From Verrucomicrobia bacterium IMCC26134 (lineage in GTDB: Bacteria; Verrucomicrobiota; Verrucomicrobiia; Opitutales; Opitutaceae), in NCBI GenBank assembly GCA_000972765.1, contig CP011265.1, forward strand, positions 744,001 to 808,000: a DNA stretch of 64,000 nt, read 5' to 3'. This document shows positions 27,228-35,023 of the stretch, one piece after another. A program made the translations under genes and the position numbers. Numbering within the stretch: position 1 is the first letter of the stretch; each line of letters opens with the position of its first letter. The notes below the pieces were generated by a model, which saw nothing but the letters and a program-made list of their open reading frames with translations, did no database searches and was not told the origin of the DNA.

Positions 27228-28733
27228 TCAGAGGACCTCGCTGACCTCGACCACCGAGCGTTGGCCGTCGATGGTCAGGGCGTAGTGCTGGGTGGTGCGA
27301 TTGACCGCGGCCTGCAGTGGTCTGGGTGGTGCGCCGGCGTCGGCCGCGACCGCAGGTGTTGCAGTTACGGCCGGGGCCGAGGGAGCGGCTGCGGGCGTCG
27401 CCGGTTGGTGCAGCTTGGCGAATTCCTGCGGGAACATCGCGTGGAGCACGCAGGCCTCGTCGTCGCCGGGCAGGTTTTTCGCGGCGAGTTCCTCGCGCAG
27501 CTTGGGCATGCGGGGCGATAGCGCATCCGCTGGCCGGCCCTCGATGGGTTTTTGGCCGGTGCGTTCGAAGATGAGCTTGATGAGCTCGGCTGAAACGATC
27601 CCGGGTGGACGGCCGTATTTATTTAAGGCGATATCGGCGGCCGCGGGGGCGATGGTTTTCCAGCGGCCGAACTTTACGTTCATCATGGCCTGGGTGCCGA
27701 CGATCTGCGAGGTCGGGGTGACGAGCGGGATCCAGCCGAGGGCTTCTCGGACGTAGAAAATCTCGGCCATGACCTGCTCGAATTTGTCGCCCATGTTCTG
27801 TTCTTTGAGCTGGTTGCGGAAATTGGACAACATGCCGCCGGGCACCTGATAGATCAGGGTGTCGCTGTCCACGCGTTCGTTATCGGGTGAGGTGAACTTG
27901 CCGAGCTCCTTGTAAACGCCGGTGAAATACTCGCGCAGCTGGGCGAGTTTCTTGAGGTCAAACGTGGGGCAGCGGTCGTGACCTTCGAGCAAGGCGAGCA
28001 TGCGCAAGGTGTCGGGCTGGGCGGTGCCGTTGGCAAAGGGCGCGATGGAGGTTTCGACGATGTCCACTCCGGCGTCGATGGCGGCCAGATAGGAGGAGGC
28101 GCCGAGGCCGGCGGTGTCGTGGGTGTGCAGGATAATGGGCAGGCCGACGCGCTGGCGGAGTTGCGTCACCATGGCGTAGGCGATGCGCGGTGCGATGACG
28201 CCGGACATGTCCTTGATGCCGATGCTGTCGCAGCCCATCTCGCGGAGCTCGACTCCCATTTTGACAAAGGCCTCCACGGTGTGAACGGGACTGGTGGTGT
28301 AGCAAATTTCGCCGCGGGCGTGCTTGCCGCAGGCTTTCACCGTTTTAATGGCGGTGGCGAGATTACGGGTGTCGTTGAGCGCGTCGAAAATGCGGAAGAT
28401 GTCCTGGCCGGCGGCGGCGTCGGCACGGACGAAGGCCTCGACCACGTCGTCCGGGAAGGAGGTGTATTGAACGATGTTCTGGCCGCGCAGGAGCATAATC
28501 TGCGGGGTGTGGGGCGCGGCTTTCTTGAGGGCGCGGAGGCGATCAAATGGGTTTTCTCCCAGGAAGCGCAGGCAGGAGTCGATGGTGGCACCGCCCCAGG
28601 TTTCGAGCCCGGCGAAGCCCATGCCGTCGAGGATGGGCGCGGCGGGCAGCATCTGCGCGGTGGTCATGCGCGTGGCGGCGAGAGACTGGTGGCCGTCACG
28701 CAGGACGGTGTTGTTGAAGCGGACGGGTTTCAT
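27228..28733 (-). CDS. oadA: Oxaloacetate decarboxylase alpha / pyruvate carboxylase subunit B-type carboxyltransferase, lacking the biotin domain
   Basis: A 501-residue carboxyltransferase that moves CO2 between oxaloacetate and biotin. The N-terminal TIM barrel shows FNNTVLRDGHQSLAATRMTT, GGATIDSCLRFL, LLRGQNIVQYTSFPDD, the metal-binding HTHDTAGLG and SIAPFANGTAQPDT; the conserved PYC_OADA domain follows (YQVPGGMLSNFRNQL, GIPLVTPTSQIVGTQA). After an Ala/Pro linker the protein ends in HYALTIDGQRSVVEVSEVL, which resembles only the opening strand of a biotinyl domain; there is no (E)AMKM site. Biotin must therefore come from a separate carrier, plausibly the one at 32244. It is the last gene of the minus-strand run, 20 bases downstream of birA, followed by a terminator. 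Confidence 0.9.
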   Translation of the reverse strand: MKPVRFNNTVLRDGHQSLAATRMTTAQMLPAAPILDGMGFAGLETWGGATIDSCLRFLGENPFDRLRALKKAAPHTPQIMLLRGQNIVQYTSFPDDVVEAFVRADAAAGQDIFRIFDALNDTRNLATAIKTVKACGKHARGEICYTTSPVHTVEAFVKMGVELREMGCDSIGIKDMSGVIAPRIAYAMVTQLRQRVGLPIILHTHDTAGLGASSYLAAIDAGVDIVETSIAPFANGTAQPDTLRMLALLEGHDRCPTFDLKKLAQLREYFTGVYKELGKFTSPDNERVDSDTLIYQVPGGMLSNFRNQLKEQNMGDKFEQVMAEIFYVREALGWIPLVTPTSQIVGTQAMMNVKFGRWKTIAPAAADIALNKYGRPPGIVSAELIKLIFERTGQKPIEGRPADALSPRMPKLREELAAKNLPGDDEACVLHAMFPQEFAKLHQPATPAAAPSAPAVTATPAVAADAGAPPRPLQAAVNRTTQHYALTIDGQRSVVEVSEVL

Positions 28734-28753
28734 GGTGGAGTGCGGGGTTCGGG

Positions 28754-29536
28754 TTATTCGAGCTCGCGGAGGTGGGCCACGCGGGTGGCGTCGTAGGTTT
28801 GCACGGTGCCATCGCGTTCGCCGAGGAGGAGGCGACCCCGATGGTCGATGCCGAGGAAACGGCCCACGCAGGCGGTGGGCTGGCCGGCGAGCGTGAGGGC
28901 GACAAGGCGTGGTTGGGCCCAGGATTGATTGAGGTGGTCGATGATGCGGGGGACTTGGTTTTCGAGCAGCAGCGCGTGCGCGTGGGTGAGGGTGTTCAGC
29001 ACCAGATGGGCGATATCGTCGAGGGTGCGGTCGCCGAGGTCTATCAGGTCGGCGAGACGGGTGGTCATCCCGTGCAAGACCGGGTCCGCGGTTTCCGCGG
29101 AGTTAAAGATGTTGATGCCGATGCCGACGATGGCGGTGTCGGCGGAATGCCGTTCGACGAGCAGGCCGGCGAGCTTGCGCTGATCGCTGAGGATGTCGTT
29201 GGGCCAGCGTAAGCGAAGACCGGATACGTGGAGCCCGTTGAGGGCTTTGATCACGGCCCAGCCCGCGGCCAGGGGGAGGATTGACCAGGGTTCGCGCGGA
29301 CCGGGGCAGGGGAGCACGGCGGAGAGCCACAGGCCGCCGGTATCGGAGACCCAGGACCGCCCGGTGCGTCCGTAGCCGCCGGTCTGGATGTCGGAGCGCA
29401 CGGCGTGCCAAGGGGCGAGGGTGCGGGCGGCGAGGTTGGTGGAAGGCGTGGTAGCGAGGGTGTGGAGGGTCCAGTCTCTGGAAACGGAGCCGTCGGCGGG
29501 CGAAACGGCGGGACGGGGTGGCGTTGCGGGAGGCAT
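28754..29536 (-). CDS. birA: Biotin--[acetyl-CoA-carboxylase] ligase
   Basis: A 260-residue biotin protein ligase, which activates biotin to biotinyl-AMP and transfers it to the Lys of a carrier protein. Motifs visible: STNLAAR near the N-terminus, the biotin/ATP loop region GGYGRTGRSWVSDTGGLWLSAVL, the LRLRWPNDILSDQRKLAGLLVE segment and GIGINIFNS. There is no N-terminal helix-turn-helix, so it is a class I ligase without repressor function. It lies between the sodium-pump beta subunit and oadA genes, fitting a dedicated role in loading the biotin carrier of this locus. Confidence 0.92.
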   Translation of the reverse strand: MPPATPPRPAVSPADGSVSRDWTLHTLATTPSTNLAARTLAPWHAVRSDIQTGGYGRTGRSWVSDTGGLWLSAVLPCPGPREPWSILPLAAGWAVIKALNGLHVSGLRLRWPNDILSDQRKLAGLLVERHSADTAIVGIGINIFNSAETADPVLHGMTTRLADLIDLGDRTLDDIAHLVLNTLTHAHALLLENQVPRIIDHLNQSWAQPRLVALTLAGQPTACVGRFLGIDHRGRLLLGERDGTVQTYDATRVAHLRELE

Positions 29537-29549
29537 GGTTGAGGCGCGC

Positions 29550-30707
29550 TTAGATGAGGCCCAGGCCCTTGAGCACGGAGAGCATGATGGCGGCCGCCAT
29601 GACCGAGCCTATCTGTCCGCCGGTATTGGCTCCCATGGCGTGCATAAGGAGGAAATTCTGTTTATTCCAGCGCTGGCCCTCGGTTTGCACGAGACGGGCG
29701 GCCATGGGGTAGGCGGAAATGCCGGCGGCGCCGATCAGCGGGTTCATTTTACCGCCGGAGAGCACATACCACAGCTTGCCGAGGAGAACGCCGCCCACGG
29801 TGTCGATCACGATGGCGAAGAGTCCGAGTCCGAATACGAGCAGGGTTTTTACCGTCAGGAAGTCGCGACCGGCCATGGTTCCCCCGATGGCGAGGCCGAG
29901 GAAGAGGGTGGCTATGTTGGCGATCTCGTTTTCGCCGGCATTCGCGAGGCGGGGCACGACGCCCGAGACCTTCATGAAGTTACCCAGCATGATCATGCCC
30001 ATCAGCGGCAGTCCTTTGGGCGCGATAATGCCGGTGAGCACGGTCACGACCAAGGGAAAGGCGATGAGGGCGGCCTTGGAGACCTTGCCTCCGGAGGAGG
30101 GCATTTGCACGGCGCGCTCCTTTTGCGTCGTCAGCAGTCGCATGATCGGGGGTTGGATGATCGGAACCAGCGCCATGTAGGAATAGGCGGCGACGGCGAG
30201 CGCACCCACCATGGAAGTGTCGATTTTACCCAGACCGACAAACAGGTTGGAAACGTAAATGACGGTGGGGCCGTCGCAGGCTCCGATGGTCGCGACGGCG
30301 ACGGCGGATTCGCGGGAGAAGCCGAGTGCGAGGGCGAGCAGGAGCGTGCAAAAAATCCCCAGCTGGCCGGCGGCGCCGAAGAGGAGAAGCTTCGGGTTGG
30401 CGAGGAGCGGGGTGAAGTCGGTCATCGAGCCGATGCCGACAAAAATCAGGAGGGGGAAGAGTTCGTTGCCGATGCCGAAGTCATACATCGTTTTCAGCAC
30501 TCCGCCCGGGTGCATGAGCTCGCTGAGCGGCAGATTGGCGAGCAGGCAGCCGAAGCCGATGGGGAGCAGCAGGAGCGGCTCAACGCCCTTGGCGACGGCG
30601 AGGTAAAACAGGCCGCCGGCGATCGCCAGCATGACAAGGCAGTAGGCATCCAGGTGACGTATCCCTTCCGCAAGTCCCTGTAATCCGGAGTAAATCGCGT
30701 CGATCAT
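29550..30707 (-). CDS. oadB: Sodium-pumping decarboxylase beta subunit (OadB/MmdB)
   Basis: A 385-residue polytopic membrane protein that decarboxylates carboxybiotin and exports Na+. It has about nine or more hydrophobic helices and the diagnostic segments SGLQGL at the N-terminus, LLLLPIGFGCLLANLP, IFVGIGSMTDFTPLLANP, the functional Asp region IGACDGPTVIYVSNLF, and NPLIGAAGISAYPMAARL plus HAMGANTGGQIGSVMAAA. An SD-like GGAGG lies shortly upstream of the ATG. The small OadG-like gene ends 12 bases upstream. One beta subunit appears to serve two different carboxyltransferases encoded at either end of this locus. Confidence 0.93.
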   Translation of the reverse strand: MIDAIYSGLQGLAEGIRHLDAYCLVMLAIAGGLFYLAVAKGVEPLLLLPIGFGCLLANLPLSELMHPGGVLKTMYDFGIGNELFPLLIFVGIGSMTDFTPLLANPKLLLFGAAGQLGIFCTLLLALALGFSRESAVAVATIGACDGPTVIYVSNLFVGLGKIDTSMVGALAVAAYSYMALVPIIQPPIMRLLTTQKERAVQMPSSGGKVSKAALIAFPLVVTVLTGIIAPKGLPLMGMIMLGNFMKVSGVVPRLANAGENEIANIATLFLGLAIGGTMAGRDFLTVKTLLVFGLGLFAIVIDTVGGVLLGKLWYVLSGGKMNPLIGAAGISAYPMAARLVQTEGQRWNKQNFLLMHAMGANTGGQIGSVMAAAIMLSVLKGLGLI

Positions 30708-30719
30708 GGGGGCCTCCGG

Positions 30720-30866
30720 TTAGGGGGTGGGTTTGCTGCCCTTGGGTTTGGGCGGAGGCAGCAGCGTGGTCAGCACGCGTATGATCAGAGTGAGCAACCA
30801 AAGGGTGAGCAGCGTGCCCCCCATCCCTACAAGTAGCAGGGTCAGACCGAAGGATTGGTTGCTCAT
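30720..30866 (-). CDS. OadG/MmdD-like small membrane subunit of the sodium-pumping decarboxylase
   Basis: A 48-residue gene too short for most gene callers. From ATG 30866 it reads MSNQSFGLTLLLVGMGGTLLT and continues through WLLTLIIRVLTTLLPPPKPK to TAA at 30720-30722. The single transmembrane helix beginning GLTLLLVGMG is the hallmark of OadG/MmdD, which anchors the carboxyltransferase and biotin carrier to the beta subunit. It lacks the long Pro/Ala hinge and C-terminal zinc site of enterobacterial OadG; that role may fall to the 58-residue protein at 31961. It sits 12 bases upstream of the beta-subunit gene. Confidence 0.85.
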   Translation of the reverse strand: MSNQSFGLTLLLVGMGGTLLTLWLLTLIIRVLTTLLPPPKPKGSKPTP

Positions 30867-30883
30867 GGCGGCATGGGGTTGGT

Positions 30884-31870
30884 TTATGGCGATTCAGTTT
30901 CGCCGAGGTTTCCTCCCGCGATCGCGGGATAGGTGCGGTTGTGCCAGATCGAGAGAACGATGGAGACCAGTAATACGACTCCGATCACGAGTAAGGACAC
31001 GAACGAGTGATCCTTGAACCACTCCTCGATCGGCGCGTAGACGCCTGCGATCATTTTGGCGCCAATGAAGAACAGGATGATGCTCACCCCGTGCTTAAGG
31101 AACTTAAACATGCCCATGATGCCGCGCAGTGCGAAGAAAAGGGAGTTCAGTCCGAGCACGGCGAAGACGTTTGAGGTCAATACAACGAACGGTTCCTGGG
31201 TGATGCCCATGATGGCGGGAATGGAATCAAGGGCGAAAAGCACGTCGGTGCTGCCGATGACCAGAAACACGAGGAAAAGCGGAGTGATGCAGAGCCGGCC
31301 TTCGTGGCGCAGCATCAGGCGGTGGCTGTCGGGGCCGGCGTCGTGGAGCGGAAACATCTTGGACGCGATCCGGTGCAGTATGTTCTTCGAGGGATCGACA
31401 TGTTCGTCCTCGTCGGCGGTCAGCATCTTCCACGCGGTCCAAATCAGCAGGGCTCCGAAGGCATAGATCAACCAGTGGAAACGTTGCAGCACGACGATAC
31501 CGAACAAGATGAAGAGAATGCGCAGGAAAATGGAGAGGTAGATACCGAGCTTGATGAGCTTCGGCTGGGCGTGTTCCGCGACCCCCATGATCGAGAAAAT
31601 CAGGATGAAGACAAAAAGGTTGTCCACCGACAGCGAATACTCGGTGAGGTAGCCGGAGATAAAGAGCAGGGAGAGCTCTGGTCCCTTGGGGTGGAGAAAG
31701 TATATCGCTCCGGAAAACGCGAACGCGAGGGAGACCCAGAGTCCGGCCCAGCGCAGCGCTGATTTAACGCCGACGGCGGTATGCCGGTGGGTCACGACAA
31801 ATAAATCTATGGCGGAGACCGCGATAAAGGTGGTCCAAAAGATGATCCAAAGCAGGGTAATCGAGTTCAT
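30884..31870 (-). CDS. TerC/Alx-family integral membrane protein
   Basis: A 328-residue membrane protein with about nine helices. TerC signatures include SVDNLFVFILIFSIMGV, the Asp in AVSAIDLFVV, ITPLFLVFLVIGSTDVLFALDSIPAIMGITQ and FAVLGLNSLFFAL. The conserved acidic residues within the membrane are thought to bind metals; E. coli Alx exports Mn2+. The start is ATG 31870 (MNSITLLW). It interrupts the decarboxylase gene run, 17 bases upstream of the OadG-like gene, so it is probably cotranscribed. I looked for a yybP-ykoY manganese riboswitch upstream and did not recognise one. Confidence 0.9.
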   Translation of the reverse strand: MNSITLLWIIFWTTFIAVSAIDLFVVTHRHTAVGVKSALRWAGLWVSLAFAFSGAIYFLHPKGPELSLLFISGYLTEYSLSVDNLFVFILIFSIMGVAEHAQPKLIKLGIYLSIFLRILFILFGIVVLQRFHWLIYAFGALLIWTAWKMLTADEDEHVDPSKNILHRIASKMFPLHDAGPDSHRLMLRHEGRLCITPLFLVFLVIGSTDVLFALDSIPAIMGITQEPFVVLTSNVFAVLGLNSLFFALRGIMGMFKFLKHGVSIILFFIGAKMIAGVYAPIEEWFKDHSFVSLLVIGVVLLVSIVLSIWHNRTYPAIAGGNLGETESP

Positions 31871-31960
31871 GTTTGAAGATTGAACTGCGAACTTATCCAC
31901 CAACGGGTGCGAGTGGAAAATCTGTCGTGGTCATGGGTATGGCTACGCACGGGTGGGCAT

Positions 31961-32137
31961 TCAGCGTATGCGGTGTGAAGAGAAGATCTCTCGCCGTCCC
32001 TCGCGGGCCCAATCCGGGTCCTGTATGGGCGAGACGGCTACAATATGCAGGTTGGTGCCGTAGCTCGCGTGGATGGCGGCTGCGATCACGGCCAGGATTA
32101 GGGGCGGCACGGGTGCCGCGGTTGCTTGGTTATTCAT
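31961..32137 (-). CDS. MmdE-like small decarboxylase subunit
   Basis: A 58-residue protein from ATG 32137: MNNQATAAPVPPLILAVIAA, then IHASYGTNLHIVAVSPI, ending WAREGRREIFSSHRIR. The Ala/Pro start, the short AVIAAAIHA helix and the terminal REGRR-x-I-F-x-S-H motif match the C-terminal module of OadG/MmdD proteins and the separate MmdE (epsilon) subunit of Veillonella-type methylmalonyl-CoA decarboxylase. Together with the 48-residue membrane anchor at 30720 it would make up one split OadG. It lies 106 bases downstream of the biotin carrier gene and 90 bases upstream of terC-like. The N-terminus is clear because the upstream frame is not Mmd-like. Confidence 0.75.
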   Translation of the reverse strand: MNNQATAAPVPPLILAVIAAAIHASYGTNLHIVAVSPIQDPDWAREGRREIFSSHRIR

Positions 32138-32243
32138 GGGAGGTCGGTGGACTGCGTTCACTGGTGGATCGGATAAGTGGAGGAAACAGGCGGCTTGCGA
32201 AAAGGCGGTCGCTCGCCTCGTCGCGGTTTGGCCATGGGACAGC

Positions 32244-32630
32244 CTAACTGATGCGAAGGAGTGCCGCTCCCTCTTCGACGCCGTCGCCGGATTTGACGAG
32301 GATGGCACTGATTTTGCCGGCCTTGGGGGCGTAGATGTAGGTGTTCATTTTCATGGCCTCCAGGGTGGCGACCTGGACGCCCTCTTCCACGGCCTGATCG
32401 ATCGTGACGTCAATCGACACGACCTTTCCTGCGAGCGGGCTGGATATAACGCTTGAATCGCCCGGGGCGGTGGCGTTGGCGGCGACGGGTGCGGCGGCAG
32501 CTACGGGGGCGGCCAGCATAGGCGCGGCCGCCGGGGCCGGACGCGGGTCGGGAGCGGGAGCGGCGTCGTCGAGGAGTTCGACGAGCACCTCGTAGGCTTT
32601 ACCCTCAACGGTGACACGGAGTTTTTTCAT
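32244..32630 (-). CDS. mmdC: Biotin carrier protein of methylmalonyl-CoA/oxaloacetate decarboxylase
   Basis: A 128-residue carrier. Residues 1-22 form a beta strand pair (MKKLRVTVEGKAYEVLVELL), residues about 25-60 are an Ala/Pro-rich flexible linker, and the C-terminal biotinyl domain holds the attachment Lys in LEAMKMNTYIYAPKAG with the usual hairpin (SPLAGKVVSIDVTIDQAVEEG). It carries CO2 from the carboxyltransferase to the beta subunit. It follows mmdA after 225 bases that I could not assign. As the only biotin carrier in the window it is the likely partner for the biotin-less OadA as well. Confidence 0.92.
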   Translation of the reverse strand: MKKLRVTVEGKAYEVLVELLDDAAPAPDPRPAPAAAPMLAAPVAAAAPVAANATAPGDSSVISSPLAGKVVSIDVTIDQAVEEGVQVATLEAMKMNTYIYAPKAGKISAILVKSGDGVEEGAALLRIS

Positions 32631-32855
32631 GGGATCTGAATGGATGAAGATTAACGGACGATAGAGGTGCGGGCGTCGCCTGCGGCGGCTCCCGTGTAGC
32701 CAGTGTCGCGCAAGCGCCGCGGGCGAAGGCAGGGGCCGCGGGTTTCAGGGCAGTCTCCGGCTGAACGGGACGAAGGCATCGGGCCTGAGGTCAGTGCGGT
32801 GATGGTTAACATGGCGGGAATGGCGGCTGGTCGGAGGGAACCTGGATCGATTCCT

Positions 32856-34409
32856 CTAGAGCGGGATGTTGCCATGCTTCTTTGGCGGCCTGGTTTCGCG
32901 TTTCGAAAGCGTGTTGCGCAACGCCATCGCGACGATGCCGCGGGTCTGGGCCGGCTCGATGACGTCGGTGATAACGCCCTTGCTGGCGGCTTCGTAAGGC
33001 GAGGCGAATTTATCCCGATACTCGGTGGCAAGTTCCCTGGCTTTGGCCACGGGGTCGGCGGCGGCGGCGATCTCACGCTTGTAGAGAATGTTCACCGCTC
33101 CTTCGGCTCCCATGACGGCGATTTCCGCGCAGGGCCAGGCATACACCAGGTCGGCGCCCATGTCCTTGGAGCACATGGCGAGGTAGGCGCCACCGTAGCT
33201 CTTGCGCATGATGATGGTGATCTTCGGCACGGTCGCGGCCGCGTAGGCAAAGAGCATCTTCGCTCCGTGGCGGATGATGCCGCCTCGCTCCTGGGCCAGG
33301 CCCGGCATGAAGCCAGGGATATCCACCAGGGACACGATAGGCACGTTGAAGCAGTTGCAGAACCGGATGAAGCGCGCGCCCTTGTCGGACGAGTCAATGT
33401 CCAGGGTGCCGGCTTTGACCATGGGCTGGTTGGCGACGATGCCGACCACGAGACCCTGAATGCGGGCAAAGCCGATGACGATGTTCTTGGCCCAGTCGCG
33501 CTGCACCTCGAGGAAGTCCGCCTCGTCAACCAAACGGGCGATAACCTTGTGCACGTCGAGCGGTGCCTTCGGGTCAGCCGGGACCAAGTCGTTCATGCCC
33601 GGGTCCGAGTCGAGCGTCAGACCGGCCGTGGGCCTGTGGGGCGGATCCATCACGTTGTTGGAAGGGAGGAACGAGTGCAGCTTTTGCACAATCGAGATGG
33701 CCCCCAGCTCGTCCTCGGCCATGAAGTGAATATTGCCGCTCACGGTCGCATGGGTGGTCGCGCTGCCAATCTCATCCATGGTGACGGTCGCGCCGGTGGC
33801 GGCCTTGATGACGTCGGGGCCGCAGATGAACATCTGGGCGTTCTTCTTCGTCATGATGATGAAGTCGGTCAGGGCGGGCGAGTAGGCCGCGCCTCCCGCG
33901 CAAGGACCGGCGATGACTGAAATCTGCGGCACGACGCCGGAAAGCAGGACGTTGTGGAAGAAAACCTGGCCGTATCCGGATAACGATACGTCACCCTCCT
34001 GGATGCGGGCTCCGCCGGAGTCATTGATGCCGACCACGGGTATGCCGGACTGCTGGGCGTATTCCATGAGGTCGCATATTTTTTTCGCGTGGATGCGGCC
34101 CACGGCACCCCCGCCCACGGTAAAGTCCTGGGCATAGGCGGCGACGGGGCGGCCATCCACATAGCCGACGCCGGTGATGACCCCGTCGCAGGGCATGGCT
34201 TTATCCTCCATGCCGAAATGGTGGGCGTCATGCTGGGCATGCAGACCAAACTCCATGAAGGTGGCGGGTTGGAAGAGGGCGGCGAGTCGCTCGCGGGCGC
34301 TGAGCAGGCCCTTTTTTTTGCGTTCGGCGAGTTTTTCGAGTCCGCCCGAGGCGTAGGCCAGCTGGCGCTTTTCGGCGAGCTGTTTGAGAAGTTCCGGTGC
34401 GATAGGCAT
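32856..34409 (-). CDS. mmdA: Methylmalonyl-CoA decarboxylase/propionyl-CoA carboxylase carboxyltransferase subunit
   Basis: A 517-residue acyl-CoA carboxyltransferase with the two crotonase-like halves of the family. The N-terminal half shows RERLAALFQPATFMEFG, the oxyanion GVITGVGYVDGRPVAAYAQDFTVGGG, INDSGGARIQEG and SVIAGPCAGGAAYSPAL; the C-terminal half shows RFIRFCNCFNVPIVSLVDIPGFMPG, RHGAKMLFAYA, and KSYGGAYLAMCSKDMGADLVYAWP. In this operon context it transfers CO2 from (S)-methylmalonyl-CoA to biotin, giving propionyl-CoA. It starts 43 bases after the epimerase gene in the same orientation. Confidence 0.94.
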   Translation of the reverse strand: MPIAPELLKQLAEKRQLAYASGGLEKLAERKKKGLLSARERLAALFQPATFMEFGLHAQHDAHHFGMEDKAMPCDGVITGVGYVDGRPVAAYAQDFTVGGGAVGRIHAKKICDLMEYAQQSGIPVVGINDSGGARIQEGDVSLSGYGQVFFHNVLLSGVVPQISVIAGPCAGGAAYSPALTDFIIMTKKNAQMFICGPDVIKAATGATVTMDEIGSATTHATVSGNIHFMAEDELGAISIVQKLHSFLPSNNVMDPPHRPTAGLTLDSDPGMNDLVPADPKAPLDVHKVIARLVDEADFLEVQRDWAKNIVIGFARIQGLVVGIVANQPMVKAGTLDIDSSDKGARFIRFCNCFNVPIVSLVDIPGFMPGLAQERGGIIRHGAKMLFAYAAATVPKITIIMRKSYGGAYLAMCSKDMGADLVYAWPCAEIAVMGAEGAVNILYKREIAAAADPVAKARELATEYRDKFASPYEAASKGVITDVIEPAQTRGIVAMALRNTLSKRETRPPKKHGNIPL

Positions 34410-34452
34410 GGTGGTGAAGGCTTGCGGTTGGACGATTGCGCACGCGGCTGGT

Positions 34453-34860
34453 TCAGTCCTTCGGCGCGCAAAGTTCGGTCAAAACGCCGCAGGTCGATTT
34501 CGGGTGGAGGAAGGCGACCATTTTGCCCGCGGCGCCTTCGAAGGGGACTTCGTGGATCAGTTTCACGCCGGCCTCCGCGGCCTGCTTGAGCTGGCCGGGC
34601 AGATCGGTCGTCGCGAAGGCGATGTGGTGGACGCCCCCGGCGGGGTTTTTCTCCAAAAACCTCGCGATCGGGCTTTCGGTGGAAGTCGGTTCGAGTAATT
34701 CGATGTGCACCTCCCCAGCGCGGAAAAATGCGGTGCTAACTTTTTGTGATTCGACGATCTCGCGATGTTCGCACTTTAGGCCCAGGGCCTTCTCGTAATA
34801 AGGAATGCTATCTTTAAGCGAGGGAACAGCGATGCCGATGTGGTCGATCTTCGTGATCAT
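34453..34860 (-). CDS. mce: Methylmalonyl-CoA epimerase
   Basis: A 135-residue vicinal-oxygen-chelate protein interconverting (R)- and (S)-methylmalonyl-CoA. Metal ligands are visible at KIDHIGIAVPSL (His), VHIELLEPT (Glu), GGVHHIAFAT (His) and LTELCAP (Glu). It links the mutase product encoded on the plus strand to the decarboxylase substrate encoded on the minus strand. First gene of the minus run; a TATAAT-like box lies 24 bases upstream. Confidence 0.95.
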   Translation of the reverse strand: MITKIDHIGIAVPSLKDSIPYYEKALGLKCEHREIVESQKVSTAFFRAGEVHIELLEPTSTESPIARFLEKNPAGGVHHIAFATTDLPGQLKQAAEAGVKLIHEVPFEGAAGKMVAFLHPKSTCGVLTELCAPKD

Positions 34861-35023
34861 ATAACGTATAGGTTCAAGGGCCCATTATACAGTATGTGAC
34901 TTCTGCAACTTCGCATGGTTTGGAGAACAGCGCGCATTTCTTGGCAAAATCTGCGGAGTGGTTCCGTGGGCTATAAGTTATAGTTATTCAAAATCACTGA
35001 GTTTATAACCGTCCCCTTTTACC
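34861..35023. promoter_or_regulatory. Divergent promoter region between mce and mutA
   Basis: On the minus strand a perfect TATAAT (34884-34889) sits at a good distance from the mce start, with only a weak -35. For the plus strand, a perfect 13-base palindrome CTATAAGTTATAG (34971-34983) and a related AT-rich stretch TTTATAACC lie 40-60 bases before mutA, compatible with an operator serving this divergent locus. Assignment to a regulator family is not possible from sequence. Confidence 0.45.

Noticed and set aside
29388-30683. Plus-strand open frame of 431 codons opposite the sodium-pump beta subunit
   Set aside because: Gly/Glu/His-rich shadow; the minus strand encodes a well-conserved membrane protein.
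31871-31960. yybP-ykoY manganese riboswitch before the terC-like gene
   Set aside because: The expected GGGGAGUA-type core was not found and the leader is only 90 bases after the upstream gene.
34861-35023. Cobalamin riboswitch before mutA
   Set aside because: No B12-box-like sequence was recognised and the interval is too short for a full element.
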